Assembly: GCF_020809045.1 (NCBI RefSeq)
Contig: NZ_CP078079.1
Span: 310,001-374,000 of the forward strand
Source of the DNA: Pseudarthrobacter sp. L1SW
GTDB lineage: Bacteria; Actinomycetota; Actinomycetes; Actinomycetales; Micrococcaceae
Reading direction: 5' to 3'
Length of the DNA: 64,000 bases
How positions within the stretch are numbered: the first letter of the stretch is position 1; the number at the start of each line of letters is the position of its first letter. Below the pieces are notes generated by a model. That model was not told where the DNA came from. It saw nothing but the letters and a program-made list of their open reading frames with translations, and searched no databases. The translations under genes and the position numbers were made by a program. Shown here in pieces: positions 1 to 8,046 of the stretch.

Positions 1-384
1 CACTTCCGCCCGGAGTTCCTGAACCGTGTGGATGACGTTGTGGTGTTCCCGCAGCTCACCCAGGACGAGATCATCGAGATCGTGGACCTGTTCGTCACCC
101 GGCTGGAGAAGCGCCTCAAGGACAAGGACATGGGCATCGAGCTCACCAAGGCCGCCAAGGTGCTCCTCGCAACCCGCGGCTACGATCCCGCCATGGGTGC
201 CCGGCCGCTGCGCCGCACCATCCAGCGCGAGATCGAGGACCAGCTCTCCGAGAAGATCCTGTTCGGCGAGATCCACCCCGGCGACATCGTCGTTGTGGAC
301 GTGGAAGGCGACGGCGACGACGCGAAGTTCACCTTCGCCGGCAATGCCAAGCCCCGCATCCCGGAAATCGCCCCGAGCGTCTAA
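1..384 (+). CDS. clpC: ATP-dependent Clp protease ATPase subunit ClpC, C-terminal fragment
   Basis: The reading frame is open from the first base of the window, so the 5' part of the gene lies outside. The 127 visible residues are the end of the second AAA+ module and the C-terminal D2-small domain of a Clp/Hsp100 unfoldase. Family landmarks are FRPEFLNRVDD near the start and the GARPLRR sensor-2 arginine motif near residue 75. ClpC unfolds substrates and feeds them to ClpP in the cytosol. The acidic tail after GDIVVVDVEG fits actinobacterial ClpC rather than ClpB, but the N-terminal domain that would separate them fully is not visible. A strong terminator follows directly. Confidence 0.93.
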   Translation, partial: HFRPEFLNRVDDVVVFPQLTQDEIIEIVDLFVTRLEKRLKDKDMGIELTKAAKVLLATRGYDPAMGARPLRRTIQREIEDQLSEKILFGEIHPGDIVVVDVEGDGDDAKFTFAGNAKPRIPEIAPSV

Positions 385-390
385 GCACCA

Positions 391-437
391 AAAGCGAAGG
401 CCCCGCCAGCTCCACGAGCAGGCGGGGCTTTCGCTTT
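391..437 (+). terminator. Rho-independent terminator of clpC
   Basis: A 17-bp stem (391-407 with 421-437, a single G-T wobble) with a 13-nt loop starts 7 nt after the clpC stop codon. The 3' arm ends in CTTT. It should end the clpC transcript. Confidence 0.85.
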
Positions 438-440
438 GCC

Positions 441-814
441 CTCAGTCCCGTCAAGTGTTGGCATCCGGCGGTCACCCGTGGCTGAGGTCTCTGCCGCGGT
501 TCTGCCCGGTGCCGGCCATCAGAGATTTCCCGGCGCCTGCTCCTTCGTCGCTTTGACGGCGCCTACATAAATCCCTGATGCCCGGCACCTCGTGCGCGGC
601 GGCACTTAGCGCAGGCGCCGGGGTCATTTGTGTAGATTGCGTCAAAGCGACGAAGGAGCAGCAAGCGGCAAATGGCGCCGGTGGCGGCGCAACCCAGCCA
701 GACGCCGCTCAGGGGAGCATCGTTAAGGGTGGCCGGGTGCGGTCGAGGGGAGCTTGGTGGATGTCGCCGCCGCTTATTTTGTGATGTGGGACACGGTCCG
801 GTTGAATCGGGGGC
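441..814. other. Intergenic region with no convincing gene
   Basis: This 374-base gap holds no open frame with convincing coding character. The short frame at 578-784 has no ribosome binding site and covers half of an inverted repeat. The only structure seen is the inverted repeat pair at 538-660, listed separately. The promoter of the following peptidase gene must also lie here, but no clear -10 was identified. Confidence 0.6.
538..660. repeat. Inverted pair of intergenic repeat units
   Basis: A perfect 21-bp inverted repeat (538-558 with 640-660) brackets 81 bp. Similarity continues inward: CCTACATAAAT after the left arm matches the complement of the right flank (TCTACACAAAT) at 9 of 11 bases. 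Weaker similarity extends outward. The two arms therefore look like two copies of a unit of about 45 bp in opposite orientation, not a plain terminator. No T-tract follows either arm. Confidence 0.7.
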
Positions 815-2938
815 ATGGCTAACTTGGAACCGGCGATCCCGGATGAGCAACCTTTGACCCCTTTTCATGACCTGGACCATTACCTGTCCATTCCGCGGGT
901 AAGCGGACTGGCCCTGAGCCCGGACGGCACCCGCCTGGTCACTACCGTGGCCACCCTCAACGGCAAGGGCACTGAATTCGGCACGGCCCTGTGGGAGTTG
1001 GATCCCGCGGGGCAAAAGCACGCCCGGCGGATCACCCGCAGCGCCAAGGGTGAGGCCGGGGCTGCGTTCGCTGCCAACGGGGACGTCTACTTCACGTCCG
1101 CGCGGCCGGACCCGGACAGCCCCGAGGAGGAGCCCGTCAAGGCGCTCTGGCTGCTGCCGGCGGACGGCGGCGAAGCCCGCGTGGTGTTGAACCGCCCCGG
1201 CGGAGTGGGCGCCGTGCTGACGGCCAGGAATGCGGATGCCGCCTTCGTTACGGCGGAGGTGCTGGCCGGTTCCGCCGACGAGGAGGAGGACGCCGAGCGC
1301 CGCAAGTCGCGGAAGGACCGCAAGGTCTCGGCCATCCTGCACAGCGAATATCCGGTCCGGTACTGGGACGCGGACCTGGGGCCGGGCCAGCCGCGGATCT
1401 TCGCCGTCGAGCCCGGTAAGGAACAGGACGGCGGCAAGCCGGCGACGGTGGATGCCACGGCGCCGCTGGTCCTCCGAAACCTCACGCCGGACGCCGGACC
1501 CAGGCTGCGGGAGGCGGAAAGCGTGGTCAGCCCCGACGGCAAGACCATCTACACGAGCTACACCAAGCCGCTGGCCAAGGCTGACAGCCGTTCCATCCTG
1601 GTGGCTGTGGACGTGGCCTCCGGCAGCATGAAGGTGCTTCTGGACGAGGAAGGCACGAGCTACTTCCCGGGTCCCGTCAGCCCCGACGGCACCACGCTGG
1701 CAGTGGTCAGCGAAACCGACACCACGCCGCAGGAGGCCCCGCAGGTCAAGCTCCATCTGCTGGACGTAGCAGGGCAAGGCGGAGATGCCCCTGGCGGGCT
1801 GGTGCCGCTCGCCCACGGCTGGGACCGGTGGCCCAAGCCCGCTGCCTGGCTTCCGGACGGGTCCGCCCTCCTGGTCACCGCGGACGACGACGGCGCGTCG
1901 CCGGTTTTCCGGATCAGCGTCCCCGCCGCCGCGGCTGAAGTAAGTGTCACCCGGGTGACCCAGGACGCTGCGGCATACTCCGACGTCGTGGTTTCACCGG
2001 ACGGACGCACCGCCTACGCCCTGCGGAGCTCCTATGAATTCCCGCCGGAAGTAGTCCGCCTGGACCTGCGGACGGGCGAAGCCACGCGGCTGCCCGCCCC
2101 CGCGGAGCGGCCGGTCCGTCCCGGCAGGCTGGAACGCATCGCTGCTACGGCGGCGGACGGCTCCCGCGTCCCGGCCTACCTGGCCCTGCCGGAGGGCGCG
2201 TCGGCAGAGTCTCCGGCACCCATGCTCCTGTGGATCCACGGCGGGCCGCTCGGGTCCTGGAACGCCTGGACCTGGCGGTGGAACCCGTGGTTGATGACTG
2301 CCAAGGGCTACGCGGTCCTCCTTCCAGACCCCGCACTCTCCACCGGGTACGGCCAGGCCCACATCCAGCGTGGGTGGGGAGCCTGGGGCAAAGCACCATT
2401 CGCGGACCTGATGGCGGTCACGGACGCAGCAGTGGAGCGGCCCGACATCGACGCCGGCAGAACCGCCGCCATGGGAGGTTCCTTCGGCGGCTACATGGCT
2501 AACTGGGTGGCAGGTCAAACTGACCGGTTCAGGGCGATCGTGACGCACGCCAGCCTGTGGGCCCTGGACCAGTTCGGCCCCACCACGGATGCCTCCCAGT
2601 ACTGGCTGAAGGAAATGACCAAAGAAATGGCGCTGGACAACTCGCCCCACCTGCACGTCGAAAACATCGGCACGCCCATGCTGGTGGTCCACGGAGACAA
2701 GGACTATCGGGTACCCATTGGCGAGGGGCTGCGGCTTTGGTACGAGCTGCTGTCGAAGTCAAAGCTTGCCGCGGACCAGGACGGGCAGACGCCCCACCGG
2801 TTCCTGTATTTCCCGGACGAGAACCACTGGGTGCTCCAGCCGCAGCATGCAAAAGTCTGGTACCAGGTTGTGGAATCATTCCTGGCCAAGAATGTCCTTG
2901 GGCAGGACGTGCCACTTCCTGCCGAGCTCGGGCTGTAG
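815..2938 (+). CDS. S9 family (prolyl oligopeptidase-type) serine peptidase
   Basis: A 707-residue protein with the S9 layout. The N-terminal half contains WD/TolB-like propeller repeats (LALSPDGTRLV, VVSPDGRT and similar). The C-terminal part from about residue 440 is an alpha/beta hydrolase. The triad is visible: Ser556 in GGSFGGYM, Asp630 in HGDKDYRVP and His671 in ENHWVL. Such enzymes cleave short peptides or acylated N-terminal residues (acylaminoacyl or dipeptidyl peptidases). There is no signal peptide, so it is probably cytosolic. The ATG at 815 follows a GGGGG run at close spacing. The gene is flanked by terminators and appears to be monocistronic. Confidence 0.93.
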   Translation: MANLEPAIPDEQPLTPFHDLDHYLSIPRVSGLALSPDGTRLVTTVATLNGKGTEFGTALWELDPAGQKHARRITRSAKGEAGAAFAANGDVYFTSARPDPDSPEEEPVKALWLLPADGGEARVVLNRPGGVGAVLTARNADAAFVTAEVLAGSADEEEDAERRKSRKDRKVSAILHSEYPVRYWDADLGPGQPRIFAVEPGKEQDGGKPATVDATAPLVLRNLTPDAGPRLREAESVVSPDGKTIYTSYTKPLAKADSRSILVAVDVASGSMKVLLDEEGTSYFPGPVSPDGTTLAVVSETDTTPQEAPQVKLHLLDVAGQGGDAPGGLVPLAHGWDRWPKPAAWLPDGSALLVTADDDGASPVFRISVPAAAAEVSVTRVTQDAAAYSDVVVSPDGRTAYALRSSYEFPPEVVRLDLRTGEATRLPAPAERPVRPGRLERIAATAADGSRVPAYLALPEGASAESPAPMLLWIHGGPLGSWNAWTWRWNPWLMTAKGYAVLLPDPALSTGYGQAHIQRGWGAWGKAPFADLMAVTDAAVERPDIDAGRTAAMGGSFGGYMANWVAGQTDRFRAIVTHASLWALDQFGPTTDASQYWLKEMTKEMALDNSPHLHVENIGTPMLVVHGDKDYRVPIGEGLRLWYELLSKSKLAADQDGQTPHRFLYFPDENHWVLQPQHAKVWYQVVESFLAKNVLGQDVPLPAELGL

Positions 2939-2943
2939 CTCTT

Positions 2944-2971
2944 AGGGGCAGGTTTAGGGAAGCCCCTTTTT
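2944..2971 (+). terminator. Rho-independent terminator of the S9 peptidase gene
   Basis: A 6-bp stem, AGGGGC (2944-2949) with GCCCCT (2962-2967), has a 12-nt loop and is followed by a run of five T. It begins 5 nt after the stop codon. Confidence 0.7.
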
Positions 2972-2972
2972 G

Positions 2973-3015
2973 GCATTGTCCCGCCCGCCAGGGAAAGCAG
3001 CGGGCGGGACAATGC
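2973..3015. terminator. Perfect 16-bp hairpin, probable back-up terminator
   Basis: A perfect 16-bp inverted repeat (2973-2988 with 3000-3015) with an 11-nt loop lies directly behind the first terminator. It has no T-run of its own, so it may act as a second stop, a 3'-end stabiliser, or a terminator for transcripts from the right. Confidence 0.5.
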
Positions 3016-3463
3016 AAAGGCCTTTCTGCGCCGTCCGGGCGTGGGCTGGAAAGAAAAGCGGTCCGGCCAAAGAAAGCCGGCTGCAATAGAGCCAAGAAGC
3101 CCCAAATTCATCGACGCCGGTGCAGGGAGGCGGAATACGGGACCAGCCAGGCGGGGGACGAATAAGTGCGTCGGCATTGTCGCGGAAAGAATTGGCGGCC
3201 GGGTTGGCGGGTTTCCTGCCGTACCGCCGTAAAAACGTCCCACCCGGAATGCCATAAAGAACGGCCAGCCATCAAGTGCGAAGTCCCGCCATTCGATGGG
3301 GAAGCAACCCCGGAGGCATTTCCGGCTACGTGGCTAACGCCCACAGCGCTTGACTGGGAGGCATTTCCTCCGGCCCGGACAAAGGCCGGGACTGCTGCCC
3401 GGCGGCCAGCGGAGGAAATGCCTGCGGAAGAAGGCACGGTGGGGCGCCGTGGGTTGTGCGAAC
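3016..3463. other. Intergenic region with no gene seen
   Basis: About 450 bases with several short open frames in all phases. None has a ribosome binding site or a recognisable product. The right-hand 110 bases carry three copies of one motif, listed as a separate regulatory entry. Confidence 0.6.
3312..3424. promoter_or_regulatory. Triple AGGCATTTCC motif upstream of argA
   Basis: Three copies of a motif built on AGGCATTTCC lie 50-165 bp before the argA start. They are GGAGGCATTTCCGGC at 3312, GGAGGCATTTCCTCC at 3357, and the complement of GGAGGAAATGCCTGC at 3411-3425. Copies 2 and 3 form a perfect 13-bp inverted repeat (3359-3371 with 3411-3423). The arrangement resembles operators for a dimeric regulator. 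An arginine repressor is one candidate by context, but the motif does not resemble a classical ARG box. Confidence 0.45.
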
Positions 3464-3469
3464 TAGGAT
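3464..3469 (+). promoter_or_regulatory. -10 element of argA, probable leaderless transcript
   Basis: TAGGAT lies exactly 6 nt before the GTG start of argA. That spacing puts the expected transcription start on the first base of the start codon. Leaderless mRNAs are common in actinobacteria. Confidence 0.5.
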
Positions 3470-3475
3470 TGCCCT

Positions 3476-3985
3476 GTGACTGAGTCTTTCCATATTCGTC
3501 CGGCCCGCACGGGTGACGTCCCCGCCATCAAGAAACTGGTGGCGCCGCTGGCGGAGCAGCGGATCCTTATGGCCAAGGAGACGGTGGCCTACTACGAAAG
3601 CCTGCAGGAGTTCCGGATCGCTGAATCCAGCGACGGCGAAGTCATTGGCTGCGGGGCGCTGCACGTCATGTGGGAAGACCTTGCCGAAGTCCGCACGCTT
3701 GCTGCTTCCCAGGACTGGCGCGGTAAAGGAGTGGGGCACGTGCTGGTGGAGAGCCTCCTGGATGAAGCCCGGGCCCTTGGCGTCTCCCGTGTTTTCTGCC
3801 TGACGTTCGAGGTGGACTTCTTCAAGCGCCACGGGTTCGACGTCATGGCCGACCAGTCAGCGGTTGATCCGGTGGTGTATTCCGAACTCCTCCGCTCGCA
3901 CGACGAGGGTGTTGCCGAGTTCCTTGACCTCGCCCGGGTCAAGCCCAACACCCTGGGCAACACCCGCATGATCAAAGTGCTGTAA
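3476..3985 (+). CDS. argA: Amino-acid N-acetyltransferase, short ArgA type (GNAT)
   Basis: A 169-residue single-domain GNAT protein. The acetyl-CoA loop is visible as QDWRGKGVGHVL (about residues 80-91), followed by the long helix LVESLLDEARALGVSRVFCLT. It matches the short actinobacterial N-acetylglutamate synthases (Rv2747 type, about 170 aa), which acetylate glutamate in the first step of arginine synthesis and lack the amino-acid-kinase domain of E. coli ArgA. The GTG start is set by the TAGGAT -10 six bases upstream. The C-terminal LGNTRMIKVL is typical of the family. Substrate assignment rests on family resemblance alone, since no arg gene is adjacent. Confidence 0.8.
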   Translation: MTESFHIRPARTGDVPAIKKLVAPLAEQRILMAKETVAYYESLQEFRIAESSDGEVIGCGALHVMWEDLAEVRTLAASQDWRGKGVGHVLVESLLDEARALGVSRVFCLTFEVDFFKRHGFDVMADQSAVDPVVYSELLRSHDEGVAEFLDLARVKPNTLGNTRMIKVL

Positions 3986-4132
3986 ACCGCGTTTCTCCGC
4001 ACAACCTGTTCAGGGGTGCCATCCTGCCCGCCGTCGGCGCGAAACACCTGCTGCTTCGGCCTGACCTGCGAAGACTTGTTTTATTCGATTTGATGGATAA
4101 ACTGGCTAAGGCCGGGATGGGGGGCCCACAGG

Positions 4133-4162
4133 AAAGGGACAGTCATTGGGGGCTGTCCCTTT
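4133..4162 (+). terminator. Hairpin between argA and dhaK
   Basis: A perfect 10-bp stem, AAAGGGACAG (4133-4142) with CTGTCCCTTT (4153-4162), has a 10-nt loop and ends in TTT. It probably terminates the argA transcript. Confidence 0.6.
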
Positions 4163-4270
4163 GCTGCGTCCGCTCAAGGCCATTGCCGGCAGGGAGTCCC
4201 TACCGCGGTCCCGGCGCCGGTAGTAGGGTCAAAGTGACATTCTCCAGGAACCAGAACCAGGAGCGCCGCC

Positions 4271-5272
4271 ATGAAAAAACTCATTAATGATCCCCGTGCC
4301 GTAGTCGATGAATCCGTTCAGGGCTTTGGCCTTGCCCACGCTGACTTGGTTAACGTCAGCCCGGATCCCACGTTCATCACGCGCAAGGACGCGCCCGTGA
4401 ACGGCAAGGTAGGGCTGGTCTCCGGAGGCGGCAGCGGGCACGAACCGCTGCACGCCGGCTTCGTGGGGCGGGGAATGCTCGACGCCGCCGTGCCGGGGGC
4501 GGTATTCACCTCACCGACGCCGGACCAGATCCTTCCGGCGACGCTCGCGGTCAACTCAGGCGCCGGCGTCGTGCATATCGTGAAGAACTACACCGGCGAC
4601 GTCCTGAACTTCGAAACCGCTGCCGAACTCGCCGAAGCCGAAGGCGTCAGCGTCCGCACGGTCCTGGTGAACGACGACGTCGCCGTCGAGGACTCGCTGT
4701 ACACAGCCGGGCGCCGCGGCGTAGGCGGCACCGTGCTGGTGGAGAAGATCGCCGGTGCCGCCGCCGAGAGGGGCGATGACCTGGAAGCTGTGGCCGCCGT
4801 TGGCGAACGGGTCAACGCGAACGTCCGCACCATGGGTGTGGCACTATCCGCCTGCACCGTCCCGCACGCGGGCTCGCCCAGCTTCGACCTGGCCGAGGAC
4901 GAGATTGAAATCGGCATCGGCATCCATGGCGAGCCCGGGCGCCACCGCATGCCCATGGAGAACGCCGACGGCATTACCGACAGGCTGCTGGAACCAGTAC
5001 TGGCGGATCTCGGAATTACGTCGGGGGACAAGGTCCTGCTGTTTGTCAACGGCATGGGCGGCACGCCGCTCAGCGAGCTGTACATCGTCTACCGGCGCGC
5101 CGCGCAGGTCCTGTCCGAGCGCGGCGCCACCGTGGAGCGTTCGCTGGTGGGCAACTACATCACCTCCCTGGAAATGCAGGGTTGCTCCATCTCGGTACTG
5201 CGGCTGGACGACGACCTCACGGAACTGTGGGACGCGCCGGTGCACACGGCGGCACTGCGTTGGGGCGTGTAG
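4271..5272 (+). CDS. dhaK: Dihydroxyacetone kinase subunit DhaK
   Basis: 333 residues, normal length for DhaK. The N-terminal NDPRAVVDE segment, the GGGSGHEP phosphate-binding loop and the DhaK1 fold are clear. His219 in [10 protein letters not shown] is the residue that binds dihydroxyacetone covalently as a hemiaminal. DhaK holds the substrate while phospho-transfer comes from DhaL. A ribosome site AGGAG lies 7-8 nt before the ATG. First gene of a tight dhaK-dhaL-dhaM operon. A possible -10 (TAGGGT) lies at 4224-4229. Confidence 0.96.
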   Translation: MKKLINDPRAVVDESVQGFGLAHADLVNVSPDPTFITRKDAPVNGKVGLVSGGGSGHEPLHAGFVGRGMLDAAVPGAVFTSPTPDQILPATLAVNSGAGVVHIVKNYTGDVLNFETAAELAEAEGVSVRTVLVNDDVAVEDSLYTAGRRGVGGTVLVEKIAGAAAERGDDLEAVAAVGERVNANVRTMGVALSACTVPHAGSPSFDLAEDEIEIGIGIHGEPGRHRMPMENADGITDRLLEPVLADLGITSGDKVLLFVNGMGGTPLSELYIVYRRAAQVLSERGATVERSLVGNYITSLEMQGCSISVLRLDDDLTELWDAPVHTAALRWGV

Positions 5273-5274
5273 CA

Positions 5275-5907
5275 GTGGTGCTGGATGTCACCTGGGCGGT
5301 GAAGTGGCTGACCCTGTCCGCCCAGGCAATGGCTGAACACCGGGTGGAGCTGATCGAGCTGGACCGTGCCATTGGGGATTCGGACCACGGGGAGAACATG
5401 GACCGGGGCTTCCAGGCCGTCCTGGCTAAGTTGGCGGAAGCGCCGCCGGAGACGCCCGGGGCTGCCTTCAAACTGACAGCCATGACACTGATGTCCAAGG
5501 TCGGCGGAGCCGCCGGCCCGCTCTACGGCACGGCCTTCCTCCGGGCGGCCGCCTCCGTGGGGGACTCCGCTGAGATCGATCCGGCGGCCTGGGCAGGCGC
5601 CCTGGCCGCGGCGCGGGACGGCATTGTGGCCCGTGGGAAGGCTGAGTCCGGGGACAAGACAATGGTTGATGCGTGGACTCCGGCGGTGGAAGCAGCGCAG
5701 AAGGCTGCGTTGAACGGCGGTTCGGATGTCCTGACGGTTCTGGTCGCGGCGGCCGAGGCCGCCGAAGCCGGAGCTGTCGCCACCGATCCCATGGTGGCGC
5801 GCAAAGGCCGCGCGAGTTACCTGGGGGAGCGCAGCGCGGGGCACCGGGACCCCGGAGCCGCCTCCTCGGCGCTGATTCTCCGCGCCGCCGTGGGGGCAGC
5901 TGCGTGA
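5275..5907 (+). CDS. dhaL: Dihydroxyacetone kinase subunit DhaL
   Basis: 210 residues, matching DhaL. It carries the Mg-ADP-binding aspartates in DRAIGDSDHGENMDRG (Asp30, Asp35, Asp37 from this start). In PTS-dependent kinases the ADP on DhaL is a permanent cofactor re-phosphorylated by DhaM. The frame is open further upstream, inside dhaK. I place the start at GTG 5275 (or the adjacent GTG 5278) because it gives the family length and lies 2 nt behind the dhaK stop, which implies translational coupling. Confidence 0.93.
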   Translation: MVLDVTWAVKWLTLSAQAMAEHRVELIELDRAIGDSDHGENMDRGFQAVLAKLAEAPPETPGAAFKLTAMTLMSKVGGAAGPLYGTAFLRAAASVGDSAEIDPAAWAGALAAARDGIVARGKAESGDKTMVDAWTPAVEAAQKAALNGGSDVLTVLVAAAEAAEAGAVATDPMVARKGRASYLGERSAGHRDPGAASSALILRAAVGAAA

Positions 5908-6593
5908 CGGTCAGCCTCGTGGTGGTGTCCCACAGCGGGAAGATTGCCGACGGCGCTGCCGAACTTGCCGCCCAGATGGCGCCTGACGTGGTGGTCCTGG
6001 CTGCCGGCGGCACCACTGACGGCAGGATCGGCACCAGCCTGGAAAAAGTCCTGGCCGCACTGGACAAAGCGGGCAGCGGAGGCACTGTGATCCTTACCGA
6101 CTTGGGATCGGCGGTGATGACGGCCGAGTCCGCGCTGGAGTTCGCCGAGAACGCCGAAGACATGGTGCTGGCCGATGCACCGCTGGTGGAGGGACTCGTG
6201 GCAGCAGCCGTGGCGGCCCAGGGCGGCGCGGACGTGCAGGCGGTCAAGCGGGCCGCTGAAGCTGCGGGCGGCGGGATCCATCAGGAGGACTCGCCCCGCA
6301 AGACTATTGAGGAAGGACGCGTCACCGGAGCGGGCCCGGACTTCACCGGGGACTTTGAACTGGTCAACCTGGCGGGGATGCACGCGCGCCCGGCGGCGAA
6401 GATCGCCGGGGGCCTCTCCGCGCTGGACGCCGAGGTAACGGTGAACGGGGTGGACGGCGCGTCAATGACGGGGCTGATGACGCTTGCCGCGGGGAAGGGT
6501 TCCGTGCTGCATGTGGAAGCCTGGGGCGCCGACGCGGAACGCGCCGTGAACTACGTTGGCGGGCTGGTGCAGGCTGGGTTCGGGGAACCTTGA
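5904..6593 (+). CDS. dhaM: Dihydroxyacetone kinase phosphotransfer subunit DhaM (EIIA-Man plus HPr)
   Basis: 229 residues with two domains. Residues 1 to about 130 form an EIIA-mannose domain with His10 in VVSHSGKIADG. Residues about 150-229 form an HPr domain with His160 in GMHARPAA. It passes phosphate from PEP to ADP bound on DhaL. E. coli DhaM adds an EI-like third domain, which is absent here, so general EI encoded elsewhere must phosphorylate it. The GTG start overlaps the dhaL stop (GTGA). The dihydroxyacetone phosphate product enters glycolysis. Confidence 0.93.
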   Translation: MTVSLVVVSHSGKIADGAAELAAQMAPDVVVLAAGGTTDGRIGTSLEKVLAALDKAGSGGTVILTDLGSAVMTAESALEFAENAEDMVLADAPLVEGLVAAAVAAQGGADVQAVKRAAEAAGGGIHQEDSPRKTIEEGRVTGAGPDFTGDFELVNLAGMHARPAAKIAGGLSALDAEVTVNGVDGASMTGLMTLAAGKGSVLHVEAWGADAERAVNYVGGLVQAGFGEP

Positions 6594-6694
6594 GGCTGCC
6601 TGGGAGCTGTTTGTTCGGCCGGTCTAAATCAGCGCCAGTTCGCATCAAGCGGCCCGTCCACATCCAGTGCTGGTCCAAATAAACGTCCGGCGGT

Positions 6695-6916
6695 GTGTTC
6701 CAGGCAGCCATGGCCGCTCCTGCGAATATGCTCGATGCCATGGAATTGCCCCAGCCCGAAGACAGCCCCGCGGAGATCGAAGTACTGGACGGGCAGACGT
6801 CCGTCGAGGAGCTGCTGGCGGACCTGGGGTTTGAGTGGCGGCACGGCACGCCAGCGCAGGAGCCCGCCCCCGCAACCGCTGACGGCAACCCCTTCGGCCA
6901 GCCTGCACTGTTCTGA
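6695..6916 (+). CDS. Small acidic hypothetical protein
   Basis: A 73-residue frame (GTG 6695; ATG 6710 would give 68 residues) with a coding-like third-position bias of mostly C and G. The protein is rich in Glu, Asp, Pro and Ala, with the segment SVEELLADLGFEWRHG and the tail NPFGQPALF. No domain is recognised and no clear ribosome site is seen. It lies 101 nt behind dhaM and could be a separate small gene or a remnant. The opposite frames look less gene-like. Confidence 0.45.
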   Translation: MFQAAMAAPANMLDAMELPQPEDSPAEIEVLDGQTSVEELLADLGFEWRHGTPAQEPAPATADGNPFGQPALF

Positions 6917-6963
6917 GCATCCCCATCCCAAGGGCCTGGTTCCCAAGGCAGGCAGCCCGGGAG

Positions 6964-7446
6964 TCAGCCGCGCTGGTGCAGCCCTTCGGCGTCCAGCACC
7001 AGTGACGCGGTAATGAACCGGCCGCACTGCTCCCCGAACGGATAGTCACCCCGCGGGCGGAAATCCAGCATCCGCACCGGCAGGGCAGTCCCGTCCGGGG
7101 CCGTCCCGGCAGCGGTCACAGCCATCGGTGATTCGGTCAGGGTTTGCAGGAACAATGTGGCAAGTTTCGTTCCGTCGGGGGAAGCCGTGGCGGAGCAGAC
7201 GCCGTTGGTGCAGCCCTGGTCGATCGACGCACTTCCCGGCCGGAGCTCCACGTCTTCTTCCGTGCAGGCGCCGTCCTGGCAGGCTTTCAGGTGAAGGGCC
7301 GCAACCTGCTGGGCGTAGCTTGCCGGCACCGTTACCGAGACGGCAGTTGCCTGGGCGATGGCAGGGCACGGGGCGGCGCCCGGGCCGCAGGCCGTGGTGA
7401 GTCCCGCCGTCGTCATCAATGCCAAAAGCAGCCCCTGCCTGCGCAT
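6964..7446 (-). CDS. Small secreted lipoprotein, function unknown
   Basis: 160 residues. The N-terminus MRRQGLLLALMTTAGLTTAC is a type II signal peptide with lipobox LTTAC, so the mature protein would be lipid-anchored at Cys20. The mature part holds further cysteines (ACQDGACTEED, GCTNGVCSA) that could form disulfides. No family is recognised. The ATG follows a TACGCT -10 after six bases, which suggests a leaderless transcript. Confidence 0.7.
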   Translation of the reverse strand: MRRQGLLLALMTTAGLTTACGPGAAPCPAIAQATAVSVTVPASYAQQVAALHLKACQDGACTEEDVELRPGSASIDQGCTNGVCSATASPDGTKLATLFLQTLTESPMAVTAAGTAPDGTALPVRMLDFRPRGDYPFGEQCGRFITASLVLDAEGLHQRG

Positions 7447-7452
7447 ACCTTC

Positions 7453-7458
7453 AGCGTA
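7453..7458 (-). promoter_or_regulatory. -10 element of the lipoprotein gene
   Basis: Read on the minus strand, TACGCT lies exactly 6 nt before the ATG at 7446, the spacing of a leaderless transcript. The intervening GAAGGT could instead act as a ribosome site. Confidence 0.4.
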
Positions 7459-7561
7459 TGGCGCTCGGGGCTGCGGTGCCGCGCCTCCCGGGCAACTGGT
7501 GCCCGCATTGTTATTGGCCCCGGGGCAGTGACTGCCAAAAGGAGACCAGGGCGCATCGGTT

Positions 7562-7993
7562 TCAGTCCACGGGAAAAATGCTGATGAACCATAAGGAGGC
7601 CGCCGCGAAAACGGCGAAGAACGGTACGAGGCATCCCAGCGCTGTCCGGGGTGAGGAGGAAACCTGGCGCGACTCGTTGGGGTTGGCCGGGTTGTAGGTC
7701 ACCTCAATGCGCGAGCCGGGCACCGGCTGGCCGGCAAAGGAAATTTCCGATTCGCCGGCGAACAACGTGCCGTGCGGATCCGTGAACTGGTACGTGGGAT
7801 AGAAGCGCCGGCTGCGGCTGGAACCGCCTCCGCCCTTCGTCCAGCCCGCTACGCTGCCGGTGATGGTTGCCTGTACCTTGGGCCAGGCGGCAACCAGCTG
7901 CTCCTCGCGCCTGGTCTTGCGCACGGCATGGACAACGGCAAAGACGGCTGCCGTGACGAACAGCGCCCACACAAAGTACAGAATCAGTTTCAC
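7562..7993 (-). CDS. DUF3592 domain membrane protein
   Basis: 143 residues. A transmembrane helix lies at about residues 3-24, a soluble beta-rich domain follows (WPKVQATITGSV ... YPTYQF ... GSRIEVTYNPANPNES), and a second helix lies near 118-138. This matches the DUF3592 family, whose function is not established. The GTG start follows GGGGGAAAC. Same strand as mutY upstream, 53 nt apart, so co-transcription is possible. Confidence 0.75.
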   Translation of the reverse strand: MKLILYFVWALFVTAAVFAVVHAVRKTRREEQLVAAWPKVQATITGSVAGWTKGGGGSSRSRRFYPTYQFTDPHGTLFAGESEISFAGQPVPGSRIEVTYNPANPNESRQVSSSPRTALGCLVPFFAVFAAASLWFISIFPVD

Positions 7994-8046
7994 GTTTCCC
8001 CCGGTTCCCCTGCTTTGCCTGGCCCAGCCACCGGAACGTGGTGTGC

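Noticed and set aside
578..784. 68-codon forward frame upstream of the S9 peptidase
   Set aside because: No ribosome site, and it is partly made of one arm of the inverted repeat pair. Not supported as a gene.
563..1816. Long reverse-strand open frame across the start of the S9 peptidase gene
   Set aside because: It is antisense to clear S9 coding sequence, has an unnatural composition rich in Gly, Arg and His, and no family resemblance. It is a shadow of high GC3.
5182..5274. Upstream extension of dhaL into dhaK
   Set aside because: Would overlap dhaK by about 90 bases and add residues not found in DhaL; GTG 5275 gives the normal length.
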